Source of the DNA: Novosphingobium sp.
GTDB lineage: Bacteria; Pseudomonadota; Alphaproteobacteria; Sphingomonadales; Sphingomonadaceae
DNA: 64,000 bases
Direction: 5' to 3'
NCBI GenBank assembly: GCA_017744735.1
Contig: JAGIAR010000013.1
Coordinates: forward strand, 1-64,000
Shown here: positions 46,228 through 57,667 of the stretch, piece by piece
How positions within the stretch are numbered: position 1 is the stretch's first letter
Layout: every line of letters starts with the position of its first letter
Program-made: the position numbers and the translations under genes
Notes under the pieces: model-generated
Database searches by the model: none
The model's input: only the letters and a program-made list of their open reading frames with translations
Told to the model about the DNA's origin: nothing

Positions 46228-47376
46228 ATGAGCGCACCTTCCGCCCTCCCCCAATTCGCTGCCGTGATCGTGGCCGCCGGGAAAGGCCTGCGGTCGGGTG
46301 GAGCGATCCCCAAGCAGTTCGCGAACTGGCGCGGCAAGCCGGTGCTGCGCCATTCGGCAGAGGCGCTCGCCGCAGCCGGCGCGTCACCTATCGTGGTCGC
46401 AATTCCGGAAAATGGCGCTGCTCTCGCCGAGGCGGCATTGACCGGGATCGCGGGCACTATCCTCGTGGCCGGCGGGGAAACGCGCCAGGCCTCGGTTCGC
46501 AAGGCGCTCGAGGAACTCGATGCCGCTGGCGTCGAAAGAGTGCTCATCCACGATGCCGCGCGGCCGGTGCTGCCGCTGCCGGTCATCGAACGCCTGCTTG
46601 CGGCGCTTGACGACCATATGGGCGCGATTCCGGTCCTGCCGGTCGTCGACAGCCTCGCCCGGGCCGAGCGCGGGCTGATGGCCGGAAGCGCCGCGCGCGA
46701 AGGTCTGCGCCGCGTGCAGACCCCGCAAGCGTTCCGCTACGCCGCGATTCTTGCTGCGCATCGTCTGTGGGAAGGCGCCCCGCTTGCCGGGGACGATGCG
46801 CAGGTCGGGATGAAAGTCGGGATGGACATCGCGCTGGTCGAAGGCGACGAAGCGCTGCGCAAACTCACCTTCGCGGAGGATTTCTTGCCCGAGACACCGC
46901 CTGTCAGGGTCGGCACCGGCTACGACGTCCATCGCCTCGCCGAAGGGGAAGAATTGTGGCTCTGCGGGGTGAAGATCGAGCACGCCAAGGGCCTCGCCGG
47001 GCATAGCGATGCCGACGTCGCGATCCACGCGGCGGTCGACGCGATCCTCGGCGCAGCGGGCGCTGGCGACATCGGCCTGCACTTTTCGCCGAGCGATCCG
47101 CAATGGCGCGGCGTTTCTTCCGATCGTTTCCTGTCCCATGCGCTGAAGCTCGCGGCCGAAGCCGGGTACCGCCTCGGCAATCTCGACGTCACGATCGTCT
47201 GCGAAGCTCCCAAGATCGGCCCTCACCGGGATGCGATGCGCGCAAGGCTCGCCGAAATCGCCGGCGTCGATACCGGCTGCATTAATGTGAAGGCGACCAC
47301 GACGGAGCGGCTCGGCTTTGCCGGCCGCGGCGAAGGGATCGCGGCCCAGGCGGCCGCGACCCTCTACAGAAACTGA
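46228..47376 (+). CDS. ispDF: Bifunctional IspD/IspF (MEP isoprenoid pathway)
   Basis: One polypeptide with two non-consecutive MEP-pathway activities. The N-terminal IspD (residues 1 to about 220) makes CDP-methylerythritol: AAVIVAAGKGLRSGGAIPKQF, HDAARPVLPLPVI. The C-terminal IspF (about 225-382) makes the cyclodiphosphate: RVGTGYDVHRLAEG, GHSDADVAIHAAVDAILGA (zinc ligands DxH and H) and CINVKATTTERLGF. Such fusions are typical of Alphaproteobacteria. A secreted hypothetical and cinA follow closely. Confidence 0.97.
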   Translation: MSAPSALPQFAAVIVAAGKGLRSGGAIPKQFANWRGKPVLRHSAEALAAAGASPIVVAIPENGAALAEAALTGIAGTILVAGGETRQASVRKALEELDAAGVERVLIHDAARPVLPLPVIERLLAALDDHMGAIPVLPVVDSLARAERGLMAGSAAREGLRRVQTPQAFRYAAILAAHRLWEGAPLAGDDAQVGMKVGMDIALVEGDEALRKLTFAEDFLPETPPVRVGTGYDVHRLAEGEELWLCGVKIEHAKGLAGHSDADVAIHAAVDAILGAAGAGDIGLHFSPSDPQWRGVSSDRFLSHALKLAAEAGYRLGNLDVTIVCEAPKIGPHRDAMRARLAEIAGVDTGCINVKATTTERLGFAGRGEGIAAQAAATLYRN

Positions 47377-47386
47377 GGATTCGCCG

Positions 47387-47941
47387 ATGAGATTTCGCAA
47401 ATCCGCCGTTGTGCTTGCATCGATCGCACTCGTCGGCTCGCAGGGAGCCATGGCCCAGCAGCAATGCGTCAGCGGCAGCGAGATCGCCTCGCTGTTCGTC
47501 TACGCTGTGCCGCCGACGATGGAAGCGGTGAAAAACAGCTGCGACGGCCAACTCGCGCCGAACGGGTTCTTCGCCAATGGCAGCGCCCGGCTTTCGGCGC
47601 GCTACGCCTCGATGCAGGACGAGACCTGGCCCAAGGCGCGCCGCGCGCTGCTGATGCTGATCGCCAGCCAGCAGAAGAAGATCGGCCAAGGCGACGGAAA
47701 GGCATTGGGCGGCATGGACCCGCTCAAGCTGGCCGAATCCCTGCCCGACAAGGTCGCCCGGCCGCTGGTCGAGACCCTCATCATGCAAAAGGTGGCGGAA
47801 AAGGTGAAACCCGATCAGTGCCGGACGCTGGAACGGATCTTCGGCGCGATGGCGCCGTTCGATCCCAGGGACGCCGGCATGTTGCTGGGCGTGGCGATGC
47901 CTCTGGTCGGCATCAAGGATCCGAAGGTGTGCGACGAATGA
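47387..47941 (+). CDS. Secreted hypothetical protein
   Basis: Not recognised. 184 aa with a signal peptide (MRFRKSAVVLASIALVGSQGAMAQ). The mature region is helical with four Cys (QQCVSG, NSCDGQ, DQCRTL, KVCDE) that could form two disulfides. It starts 10 bp after ispDF and its stop overlaps the cinA ATG (ATGA). The position inside ispDF-cinA is tight, so it is a genuine gene, but no function can be assigned. Confidence 0.75.
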   Translation: MRFRKSAVVLASIALVGSQGAMAQQQCVSGSEIASLFVYAVPPTMEAVKNSCDGQLAPNGFFANGSARLSARYASMQDETWPKARRALLMLIASQQKKIGQGDGKALGGMDPLKLAESLPDKVARPLVETLIMQKVAEKVKPDQCRTLERIFGAMAPFDPRDAGMLLGVAMPLVGIKDPKVCDE

Positions 47942-48435
47942 GCGACAGCCTGCTTCCGAAAGACATCGTCGATCTCGCCCGGCGGGTGGTCGAGGAAAAC
48001 ATCGCCGCGGGCCGGCGGATCGCGCTGGCCGAGAGCTGCACCGGGGGGCTGGTCGCGGCGGCGATTACCGAGATCGGGGGCTCCTCCGCCGTGCTCGACC
48101 GCAGCTTCGTGACCTATTCCAACGAGGCCAAGCAGCAGATGCTGGGCGTGGCCGGCGACATCATCGACGCCTTCGGCGCGGTGTCGATCGCCTGCGTCTA
48201 CGCCATGGCCGAAGGCGCGCTGAAACGCAGCGGAGCCGACATCGCGGTCGCGATCAGCGGCATCGCCGGGCCCGAAGGCGGATCGCCGCAGAAGCCCGTG
48301 GGCACCGTCGTGTTCGCCAAGGCGATCCGCGATCCGGAGGAAAAGGACGCCGAGCAGCGCATCTTCGCCGAGCAGGACCGCGCCGGGGTCCGCCGTCAGG
48401 CGACGCTGGTCGCGCTCGAACTGCTGCTGCCGTAA
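47938..48435 (+). CDS. CinA-family nicotinamide-nucleotide amidohydrolase domain protein
   Basis: 165 aa, only the C-terminal CinA (PncC) domain, so a single-domain NMN deamidase for pyridine-nucleotide salvage. Conserved features are IALAESCTGGLVAAAITEIGG (nucleophile Ser in ESCTGG), FVTYSNEAKQQMLGV, AVAISGIAGPEGGSPQKPVG and GTVVFA. The 3' end overlaps the convergent RatA-like gene by 40 bp. Confidence 0.92.
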   Translation: MSDSLLPKDIVDLARRVVEENIAAGRRIALAESCTGGLVAAAITEIGGSSAVLDRSFVTYSNEAKQQMLGVAGDIIDAFGAVSIACVYAMAEGALKRSGADIAVAISGIAGPEGGSPQKPVGTVVFAKAIRDPEEKDAEQRIFAEQDRAGVRRQATLVALELLLP

Positions 48436-48857
48436 AGGTCTTCCGCGCGGGCCTCGAATGCCGCGACCATCTTGCGGAAAGCCCGGTCGAAATACTGCCC
48501 GGCCAAGGCCTCGAACAGGCGGTTGCGGAAGGTGAACTGGACGTCGAACAGGATCTCACAGCCGCCGTCCGCGGTCGGGGTAAAGGTCCAGCGATTGTCG
48601 AGGTCCTTCATCGGTCCATCGAGATAGATCACCTCGATCGAACGCGGCCGGTCCTTGATCACCCTGGAAGTGAACTTCTCGCGCAGCGCCTTGAAGCCGA
48701 CCAGCAGGTCGGCGACCATCTCGGTCTCGCTGTCGGACTTCACCCGCACCCCGGCAACCCAGGGCAGGAACTCGCCGTATCGGGAAACGTCCGCCACCAG
48801 ATCGAACATCTGCTCGGCGCTCCACGGAAGACGCCGGGTCTCGCGGATCCCGGGCAT
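48396..48857 (-). CDS. RatA/COQ10-like START-domain protein
   Basis: 153 aa SRPBCC (START-like) protein. N-terminal ETRRLPWSAEQMFDLVADVSRYGEFLPWV and central strands (ADLLVGFKALREKFTSRV, RWTFTPTADGGCEILFDVQF) match the COQ10/RatA family, thought to bind ubiquinone-like lipids. One residue gap separates it from lipA upstream on the same strand (48857/48859), so they are co-transcribed. The Ser-rich C-terminus (YGSSSSSATSVA) overlaps cinA. The bacterial toxin label for RatA is not implied. Confidence 0.87.
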   Translation of the reverse strand: MPGIRETRRLPWSAEQMFDLVADVSRYGEFLPWVAGVRVKSDSETEMVADLLVGFKALREKFTSRVIKDRPRSIEVIYLDGPMKDLDNRWTFTPTADGGCEILFDVQFTFRNRLFEALAGQYFDRAFRKMVAAFEARAEDLYGSSSSSATSVA

Positions 48858-48858
48858 C

Positions 48859-49782
48859 TCAGCCCTGCTTGGCCAGCTTCGCCGCGCGCGCGCTGCGCAT
48901 CTGCGCGAAATCCTCGCCCGCGTGATAGCTCGACCGGGTCAGCGGGCTCGCGGCGACCTGCAGGAAGCCCTTGGCCCGCGCGATTGCGCCATAGGCGCCG
49001 AACACTTGCGGCGTGACGAAGTCGATCACATTGGCGTGCTTGGGGGTCGGCTGGAGGTACTGGCCCATGGTGATGAAATCGACGTCGGCGCTGCGCATGT
49101 CGTCCATCACCTGATGGACCTCGAGCCGCTCCTCGCCGAGCCCCAGCATGATCCCGCTCTTGGTGAAGACCAGCGGATTGTGGCGCTTGACCTCCTCCAG
49201 CAGCCGCAGCGACGCGTAATAGCGCGCGCCCGGGCGGATCGTGGGATAGAGCCGCGGGACGGTTTCGAGATTGTGGTTGTAGACGTCGGGACCCGCGGCG
49301 ACGATCGCCTCGACCGCCTCGCGCATCTTGCCGCGGAAATCGGGGGTGAGGATCTCGATCGTGGTGTTCGGCGTGGTCCGCCGCAGCGCCTCGATCACCT
49401 TCACGAACTGGCCCGCGCCGCCATCGGGCAAATCGTCGCGATCGACCGAGGTGATCACGATATGCTCCAGCCCCATCTTCGCCGCCGCGGTCGCGACATG
49501 TTCGGGCTCGAGCGAATCGACCTTGCGCGGCATCCCGGTCTTGACGTTGCAGAAGGCGCAGGCGCGGGTGCAGACGTCGCCGAGGATCATCACCGTGGCG
49601 TGCTTCTTGGTCCAGCACTCGCCGATATTCGGGCAGGCCGCCTCTTCGCACACCGTGTTGAGCCCGAGCCCGCGCATCAGCTCGCGCGTCTCGTGATAGC
49701 CCTTGCTCACCGGGGCCTTGACCCGGATCCAGTCGGGCTTGCGCTTGCGTTCGGGCTGCGGAGCGGACGAGAGGTCGTTCAT
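48859..49782 (-). CDS. lipA: Lipoyl synthase
   Basis: Radical-SAM enzyme inserting sulfur into octanoyl groups of E2 and related proteins. The auxiliary cluster ligands are [12 protein letters not shown] (CX4CX5C) and the radical-SAM cluster is [10 protein letters not shown] (CX3CX2C). The C-terminal RSSY ([12 protein letters not shown]) provides the conserved Ser ligand. ATG 49782 is chosen (307 aa); the longer frame adds residues unlike the family. It supplies lipoate for the pdhC and pdhB lipoyl domains in this window. Confidence 0.97.
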   Translation of the reverse strand: MNDLSSAPQPERKRKPDWIRVKAPVSKGYHETRELMRGLGLNTVCEEAACPNIGECWTKKHATVMILGDVCTRACAFCNVKTGMPRKVDSLEPEHVATAAAKMGLEHIVITSVDRDDLPDGGAGQFVKVIEALRRTTPNTTIEILTPDFRGKMREAVEAIVAAGPDVYNHNLETVPRLYPTIRPGARYYASLRLLEEVKRHNPLVFTKSGIMLGLGEERLEVHQVMDDMRSADVDFITMGQYLQPTPKHANVIDFVTPQVFGAYGAIARAKGFLQVAASPLTRSSYHAGEDFAQMRSARAAKLAKQG

Positions 49783-49841
49783 CGGGGACCACTTAGGCGC
49801 GGCACTTGCAAGCCGCAAGCGCGCGCGGCATGGCACCGTGT

Positions 49842-50513
49842 ATGACGACCCCCTCCTCCCCAGAACTCGACACGCTTCTCGAAGGCTATCGCCGTTTCCG
49901 CGAGAAGAGCTGGAATCCGCAGCGCGAGCGCTGGGCCGCGCTGCGCGAAGGCCAGGAGCCGCGGGTGATGATCATCGCCTGCTCCGACAGCCGGGTCGAT
50001 CCCTCGCAGATCTTCGACACCGATCCGGGCGAGATGTTCGTGGTCCGCAACGTGGCGGCGATGGTCCCGCCGTTCGAGACCACGCCGGGCCACCACGGCG
50101 TTTCGGCCGCGCTCGAATTCGCGGTGCAGGTTCTGAAGGTGCGCGAGATCATGGTGATGGGCCACGGCATGTGCGGCGGCTGCAAGGCGGCGCTGACCCA
50201 GGAACTGCACGGCACCGAGCCGGGCCAGGGCGGCTTCATCGCGAACTGGATTGCGATGCTCGACCGTGTGCGCGAGCCGATCGTGGAGGAATTCGGCACC
50301 ACCGGGCGCCCGGCGGAGCGCGCGATGGAACAGGCCGGGGTGAAGGTCAGCCTCGAGAATTTGCGCACCTTCCCCTGCGTCCGGACCAAGGAAGCCTCGG
50401 GCGAACTGACCCTGCGCGGCAGTGTGTTCGCGATCTCGGACGGGGTGCTGCGGCTGCTCGACGAGGAAACCGGCGAGTTCAGTCCTGCGCTCGGGGAAGC
50501 CGGCGATGACTGA
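49842..50513 (+). CDS. Beta-class carbonic anhydrase
   Basis: Zinc enzyme interconverting CO2 and bicarbonate. Zinc ligands are Cys47, His108 and Cys111, with the Asp49-Arg51 dyad in ACSDSRVDP and [10 protein letters not shown]. 223 aa from ATG 49842; ATG 49830 would add four residues. No signal peptide, so cytoplasmic. Its 3' end overlaps the NYN gene by 8 bp. Confidence 0.95.
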   Translation: MTTPSSPELDTLLEGYRRFREKSWNPQRERWAALREGQEPRVMIIACSDSRVDPSQIFDTDPGEMFVVRNVAAMVPPFETTPGHHGVSAALEFAVQVLKVREIMVMGHGMCGGCKAALTQELHGTEPGQGGFIANWIAMLDRVREPIVEEFGTTGRPAERAMEQAGVKVSLENLRTFPCVRTKEASGELTLRGSVFAISDGVLRLLDEETGEFSPALGEAGDD

Positions 50514-51234
50514 GTCCGCCCTGAAAAACATCGCGCTGCTGATCGACGCGGACAATGCCGGCGCGCGCGAGATCGACGCGGTGCTGACCGTCCTTGCCGG
50601 GCTGGGCCAGGTCAACATCCGCCGCGCCTACGGCAACTGGGCCAAGGTCGGCCTCAAGGGCTGGAGCAACGTGCTCCACCGCTACGGCATCAGCCCGCAT
50701 CAGCAGTTCGACCTGACCAAGGGCAAGAACGCGACCGACATGGCGATGACGATCGACGCGATGGACCTGCTCTACCAGGGCAAGGTCGACGGCTTCGGTA
50801 TCGTCAGTTCCGACAGCGACTTCACCCCGCTGGCGATGCGCCTGCGGCAGGACGGCGTGCTGGTCTACGGCTTCGGGCGGAGCAAGACCCCCGAGGCGTT
50901 CAAGACCGCCTGCACCCGCTTCATCGAGGTCGATTCGCTGACCGAGACCGCAGTCGAGGAAGAAACGCCCAGCCCGGCGAAGCAGGCCGCGCCGGCGCGC
51001 AAGAAGGTCGACGATGCGGTGGTCGAGGAACTGGCGACCGCCTGGAAGGCCTCGAAGCGCGACGAGCAGGGTTTCGCGAGCCTGTCCGAAATGGGCAAGA
51101 TCGCCAACAACCGCTCGAGCTTCGACGCGCGGACCTATGGCTTCAAGCGGCTGTCGGACCTGATCGAGGCGGTCGGCGACCAGTTCAAGGTCGAGCGGCG
51201 TGCGGACGGGGTCTACGTCAAGCGCCAGCGCTGA
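50506..51234 (+). CDS. NYN-domain (LabA-like) protein with C-terminal OST-HTH/LOTUS-like domain
   Basis: Predicted PIN-like ribonuclease domain plus an RNA-binding module, 242 aa. The NYN domain shows acidic residues in IALLIDADNAGAREID, KGKNATDMAMTIDAMDLLY and FGIVSSDSDFTPLAMRLRQDG. A charged linker (residues about 150-170) is followed by a LOTUS/OST-HTH-like segment with FASLSEMGKIANNRSSFDARTYGFKRLSDLIEA ending in YVKRQR. ATG 50506 overlaps carbonic anhydrase by 8 bp. The RNA target is unknown. Confidence 0.88.
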   Translation: MTESALKNIALLIDADNAGAREIDAVLTVLAGLGQVNIRRAYGNWAKVGLKGWSNVLHRYGISPHQQFDLTKGKNATDMAMTIDAMDLLYQGKVDGFGIVSSDSDFTPLAMRLRQDGVLVYGFGRSKTPEAFKTACTRFIEVDSLTETAVEEETPSPAKQAAPARKKVDDAVVEELATAWKASKRDEQGFASLSEMGKIANNRSSFDARTYGFKRLSDLIEAVGDQFKVERRADGVYVKRQR

Positions 51235-51246
51235 GCGCAAACGGAA

Positions 51247-51276
51247 GCGGCGCGGAAAGCATCCTTCCCGCGCCGC
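51247..51276. terminator. Bidirectional terminator-like hairpin
   Basis: GCGGCGCGG (51247-51255) pairs with CCGCGCCGC (51268-51276) between the converging NYN and secreted-repeat genes. There is no long T tract. Only about 60 bp separate the two stops. Confidence 0.6.
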
Positions 51277-51296
51277 CCGGATTACTCTGGATGGGC

Positions 51297-52709
51297 TCAG
51301 CCGGCGCCGCCGGCCTTGCTGTCGATATAGGCGAGCCACAGCGCGGCGAGCGGCGCGCGCGGCCCCTGGACCTTGGCGAAATTGGCGCGCGCATCGGCGT
51401 ATTTGCCTTCGTCGGCCTGCGCGATCGCCAGGCGCATGGTCACGCGATCGGCATCGACCCCGCCCTTCTGCAGTGCCAGCTGGAACATCTGCTCGGCATT
51501 CGTGCTGTCGCCGAACGACTGGTAGACGTCGCCCGCGTCGCGCGCGTTCGCGCCGTTGGCGCCCTTCTTGGCATCGGCCACGATCGCGCCGATCGAGTTG
51601 TGGTCTTCGGGAGCGCGCTTCGTCGCAATGTCGAGATTGGTGGTGGTGAAGCTGGCGAGATCGGCCGAGACGCTACCCCCGGCGGTCTTCGCCAGCAGGC
51701 CCTTCGAGATCGCCTCGTTGAGCAGCGGCAGAGTTTCGTTGGCCATGCTGCGCGAATCCGCCGCCTCGATGTAGCGCACGTAATCGGTCACGCTGTTGAG
51801 CGCGCCAACCCGCTTGAGCAGGCGATAGGCGTCGAGCTGTTCCTGCGGACCGTATTTGCCGGTCTGCATTACCAGCGTGGTCGCGGCGTTCCAACTCTGC
51901 GGAGTGTTCCCGCCCTTGGCGTAGAGCGCGGCCCAGTGCCCGATCTTCGAGGTATCGCCGAGTGCGCGGGCCTTGGTCAGACCGTTGCCGTACCATTCGA
52001 GCGGCACCGTCTGCCCCGCGGCGAGGCGCGCCTTGATGAGGCCCTCGAGATAGTCGAGCCCTTCGGCCACGCGGTTGGTCGAGTAATAGGTATCGGCGGC
52101 ATAAAGCGCTGACTCGATCTTGCCCGCCTTGTAGGCGCCTTCGAAGGCGGTGCGCGCCTTGTCGACCTGATTGGTCGTGTAATAGAGCTGGCCGAGTTCG
52201 AACCAGCTCGACTGGACCGCGTCGGCCTTCAGGACGCCGCTGTCGAGCTTGAGCTGCAGCCCCTGCGCGCGCAGGCCCTGGTTGCCGGTGAAGGTGCCGA
52301 GGAAGTTCATCAGGTCGCCGGCGAGATACTTGTCGTCCGGCGTCTCGGCCTTGGCCGCGAGATCCTGCAGTTCCTTGTACTCGGCCGAGGTCATTCCCTG
52401 GATACGCTGGGCCACCGCATCGAACTGAGCCTGAGCCGGCGCGACCGCGTCGCCCTTGGCCGCGCCGAGCGCGTTGGACGCCGCGACCAGATTGTTGAGC
52501 TCGGCGACGACCTCGGGCTTGTTGCGGGCCGCGTTGACATCCTGCGAGGCCTGCTGGGCCGGCTTGACGAAGCTTTTCGAATATTGCGGCTTCTCGGATT
52601 GCGCTGAGGCGGGCACCGCGAAACCCATCGCCGCGGTAAGGGCCACGGCCAGTGCAAGGCCGGAAACAAATCCGTTGCGCCGGGGGGCGCGCATGGACAC
52701 TCGACGCAT
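51297..52709 (-). CDS. Secreted TPR-like helical repeat protein
   Basis: 470 aa with a signal peptide (RRNGFVSGLALAVALTAAMGFAVPASAQ). The mature protein is helical and Ala/Gly-rich, with TPR-like pairs such as AVQSSWFELGQLYYTTNQVDKARTAFEGAYKAG and MFQLALQKGGVDADRVTMRLAIAQADEGKYADARANF. No enzyme motif. ATG 52709 is preceded by AGGAGAG at good spacing. It is probably a periplasmic scaffold; the partner is unknown. An 18-bp perfect palindrome lies in its leader. Confidence 0.82.
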   Translation of the reverse strand: MRRVSMRAPRRNGFVSGLALAVALTAAMGFAVPASAQSEKPQYSKSFVKPAQQASQDVNAARNKPEVVAELNNLVAASNALGAAKGDAVAPAQAQFDAVAQRIQGMTSAEYKELQDLAAKAETPDDKYLAGDLMNFLGTFTGNQGLRAQGLQLKLDSGVLKADAVQSSWFELGQLYYTTNQVDKARTAFEGAYKAGKIESALYAADTYYSTNRVAEGLDYLEGLIKARLAAGQTVPLEWYGNGLTKARALGDTSKIGHWAALYAKGGNTPQSWNAATTLVMQTGKYGPQEQLDAYRLLKRVGALNSVTDYVRYIEAADSRSMANETLPLLNEAISKGLLAKTAGGSVSADLASFTTTNLDIATKRAPEDHNSIGAIVADAKKGANGANARDAGDVYQSFGDSTNAEQMFQLALQKGGVDADRVTMRLAIAQADEGKYADARANFAKVQGPRAPLAALWLAYIDSKAGGAG

Positions 52710-52986
52710 CAAACTCTCTCCTGTCAGGCAAATTCCGGCGGGAAGGCCTTCCCGCGTCGCTAGCGCGGACGCGCTACTGCCGTGTTGCTCTGCATAATGC
52801 AATCGCTTCGCTAGCTAAGGGGCACTGAACGCCGATTGAACACGGTTTGCGGCGGGCTGTTGCGATGTGTGGATAAAAGCCCGCTCCGGGCGTCTCGAAC
52901 ACCCCTTTTGCTGGCCAATTTGGGCTCATTCGCCTAGGGCTTGAGGTCAAGCAAAAGACCATAATCATAAAGAACGAAGAACGCAG
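52710..52986. promoter_or_regulatory. 277-bp divergent intergenic region before gyrA
   Basis: Holds both promoters of the divergent pair. Seen here: an 18-bp perfect palindrome (GCGGGAAGGCCTTCCCGC, 52738-52755) in the leader of the minus-strand gene, and an inverted repeat GCTTGA-GG-TCAAGC (52939-52952) followed by an AT-rich CATAATCATAAAG near the gyrA start. A GAAC-N7-GAAC match at 52827-52841 is probably chance. No gene is visible. Confidence 0.5.
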
Positions 52987-55720
<2,734 letters not shown>

Positions 55721-55728
<8 letters not shown>

Positions 55729-56074
55729 GTTGCCCGACGTCGCCTACAAGGTTCTGACCGCGGCCGAAATGGCCGCGCTCGAACATGAGGGCAGCTTCAC
55801 CGGCGCACCGGTCGACCTGGCCGACGGCTTCATCCATCTCTCGACCGCGGCGCAGCTCGACGAAACCGTCGCGAAGCATTTCGCCGGACAGACCGACCTC
55901 CACGTCGCCGCCGTCGATCTGCCGGTGCTGGGCGATGCGGTGAAGTGGGAGCCGTCGCGCGGCGGGCAGCTTTTCCCGCATATCTACGCCACGCTGCCGC
56001 TCGACGCCGTGCTCGCCTATGGGCCGCTCGAACGCGATCACGACGGCCGGATCAGGCTGCCGGTCGCGGGGTGA
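55721..56074 (+). CDS. DUF952 domain protein
   Basis: 117-aa protein of the DUF952 family, recognisable from [41 protein letters not shown] with the FIHLS segment and a [21 protein letters not shown] strand. It has structural similarity to ADP-ribosyltransferase-like folds by family description, but no activity is established. ATG 55721 overlaps the gyrA stop by 8 bp. Confidence 0.88.
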
Positions 56075-56084
56075 CATTCGCCGC

Positions 56085-56115
56085 TTGACCCTCACGCGGC
56101 GTGAGAGACTATCTG
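56085..56115 (+). promoter_or_regulatory. MerR-type promoter with operator dyad
   Basis: -35 TTGACC (56085-56090) and -10 TATCTG (56110-56115) are separated by exactly 19 bp, the overlong spacing characteristic of MerR-activated promoters. The palindrome CTCACGC-g-GCGTGAG (56091-56105) fills the spacer. The merR-type gene starts 27 bp downstream, so autoregulation is likely. Confidence 0.72.
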
Positions 56116-56141
56116 CCGTCCTCGCGGAAAGGACGACGACC

Positions 56142-56924
56142 ATGGGCAAGCCCGCCATCTACACCGTCAAGCAGCTCGCCAGGCTCTCCGGAGTCTCGGT
56201 GCGCGCGCTGCACCATTATGACGAGATCGGGCTCCTGCGGCCGGCGTTCATCGGCGAGAACCGCTATCGCTATTACGGGCGCGAGGAACTGCTGCGGCTG
56301 CAGGATATCCTGTTCCACCGCGAATTGGGCGTGCCGCTGCAGATGATCGGGCGGCTGCTGGCGCAGGACGGCCGCGCGCGGGTGGAAATCCTCGCCGAGC
56401 ACCGCGCCATCCTGGCCGGGCGGGTCGAACGGTCGCGCCAGCTGCTCGAGACGATCGACCGCACGATCGCCGAACTGGGTGGAGCATGCGCGATGAAGGA
56501 CAAGGATTTCTACAAGGGGTTCACTCCCGAGAAGCAGGCCGAATACGAAAACTGGCTGGTCGACCGCTTCGGCGACGGCATTCGCGAACGCATCGCCGAG
56601 AGCAAGGCCAAGGCCGCCGCGCTCGGCCCCGATGCGATGGCGGCACGGGTGGCTGAAGGCGAAGCGGCCGCCCTCGCCCTTGCCGGAGCATTCAAGGCCG
56701 GCGCCACCGCTGAGGATCCCGCCAACGACACGCTGCTCGCGCGCCACCACGGCTGGATCGCCGGCATGTGGGACCGCGCCTGCCCGCCCCAGGCCTACGC
56801 CGGGCTGGCCGACATCTACACCGACCATCCGGATTTCCGGTCCCATCTCGAACGCCACGGCAACGGCTTCACCGACTGGCTGGCGACCGCGATGAAGAGC
56901 TACGCGGCGCGGCTCGCCGCCTGA
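56142..56924 (+). CDS. MerR family regulator with TipAS effector domain
   Basis: 260-aa transcription regulator. The winged HTH (YTVKQLARLSGVSVRALHHYDEIGLLRP) and recognition wing NRYRYYGREELLRLQ are classic MerR. A coiled-coil dimerisation helix follows (about residues 85-120), then a TipAS-type ligand-binding domain beginning FTPEKQAEYENWLVDRFG and ending ACPPQAYAGLADIYTDHPDFRSHLE. TipAS domains bind drugs or peptides covalently or tightly in other bacteria. The promoter upstream has a 19-bp spacer and a palindrome, so it probably controls itself. Confidence 0.92.
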   Translation: MGKPAIYTVKQLARLSGVSVRALHHYDEIGLLRPAFIGENRYRYYGREELLRLQDILFHRELGVPLQMIGRLLAQDGRARVEILAEHRAILAGRVERSRQLLETIDRTIAELGGACAMKDKDFYKGFTPEKQAEYENWLVDRFGDGIRERIAESKAKAAALGPDAMAARVAEGEAAALALAGAFKAGATAEDPANDTLLARHHGWIAGMWDRACPPQAYAGLADIYTDHPDFRSHLERHGNGFTDWLATAMKSYAARLAA

Positions 56925-56933
56925 GGCGGCGCG

Positions 56934-57614
56934 CTAGTTGCTGCTGACCAGCCTCAGTTCCGGATCGCGCTTGCGCAGGCTTTGCAGCACCCCGACGCAG
57001 ATCAGGAACTGGCCGCAATAATAGGCTGGCCAGATCGTCCAGTGCGGGATCGGGCTTTGCGACAGCGGACCCATTTCGGCGAAGATCAGCAAATCCGAGG
57101 CGACGAACAGCAGCGCACCCACGCCGACGCGGTAGCGCGAGAAGCTGCTCGCCCAGGCGCTCGCCGCCATTCCGCCGAGCGCGAGCGCGTAGAGCGCGAC
57201 GCCCTGCGCGGCGGTGCGGTCCTCCGGGAGCAGCCAGGCGATCGCCGGGGTAAGCAGCAGCAGCACGACGACTGCGGCCTTCTGGCTCGGGGTCAGCGCC
57301 TCGCGGCGGTGGCGCCAGTAGAGCGCGATCGCGATCAGGTGCCCGAGGAAGAACAGCAGTCCGCCGATTTCCTGGCTGTATTCGACCGCAATGTCGCCCA
57401 AGGCGCCGATCGCCATCACCCAGGCGATCGAGCGCGCGTCGCTGCTCGAGTGGCGCTGCCAGGCATAGGCCGCGAGCAGCGCGACCGCCGCGCCCTTGAC
57501 CGCGACCGCCAGGATTTCGGGCAATTCGGCGTCGCGCAGGAAGAAATAGGCCACCGCCGCGGCGATGCTCGCGAGCAGGAACGGCCGTTTCTCTGACAGG
57601 GCGTGGCGCGACAT
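56934..57614 (-). CDS. YhhN family lysoplasmalogenase-like membrane protein
   Basis: 226 aa with seven or eight hydrophobic helices. Family landmarks are GALGDIAVE (acidic residues), LFFLGHLIAIALYW, LLFVASDLLIFAEM and the closing WPAYYCGQFLICVGVL. The YhhN/TMEM86 group hydrolyses lysoplasmalogens or related ether lipids in characterised members. ATG 57614 is chosen; upstream in-frame codons look non-coding. Converges on the MerR gene with 9 bp between. Confidence 0.85.
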   Translation of the reverse strand: MSRHALSEKRPFLLASIAAAVAYFFLRDAELPEILAVAVKGAAVALLAAYAWQRHSSSDARSIAWVMAIGALGDIAVEYSQEIGGLLFFLGHLIAIALYWRHRREALTPSQKAAVVVLLLLTPAIAWLLPEDRTAAQGVALYALALGGMAASAWASSFSRYRVGVGALLFVASDLLIFAEMGPLSQSPIPHWTIWPAYYCGQFLICVGVLQSLRKRDPELRLVSSN

Positions 57615-57667
57615 GCGGCTACGCTTGGCCTTGAACTTGGCCGAGTGCAAGGCGTAGGGCGCTCCGC

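Noticed and set aside
52827-52841. Second LexA-like site, GAAC-GCCGATT-GAAC, in the gyrA divergent region
   Set aside because: One or two matches are expected by chance in 64 kb. It is far from both start codons (118 and 145 bp), has a GC-rich centre and does not overlap a visible promoter.
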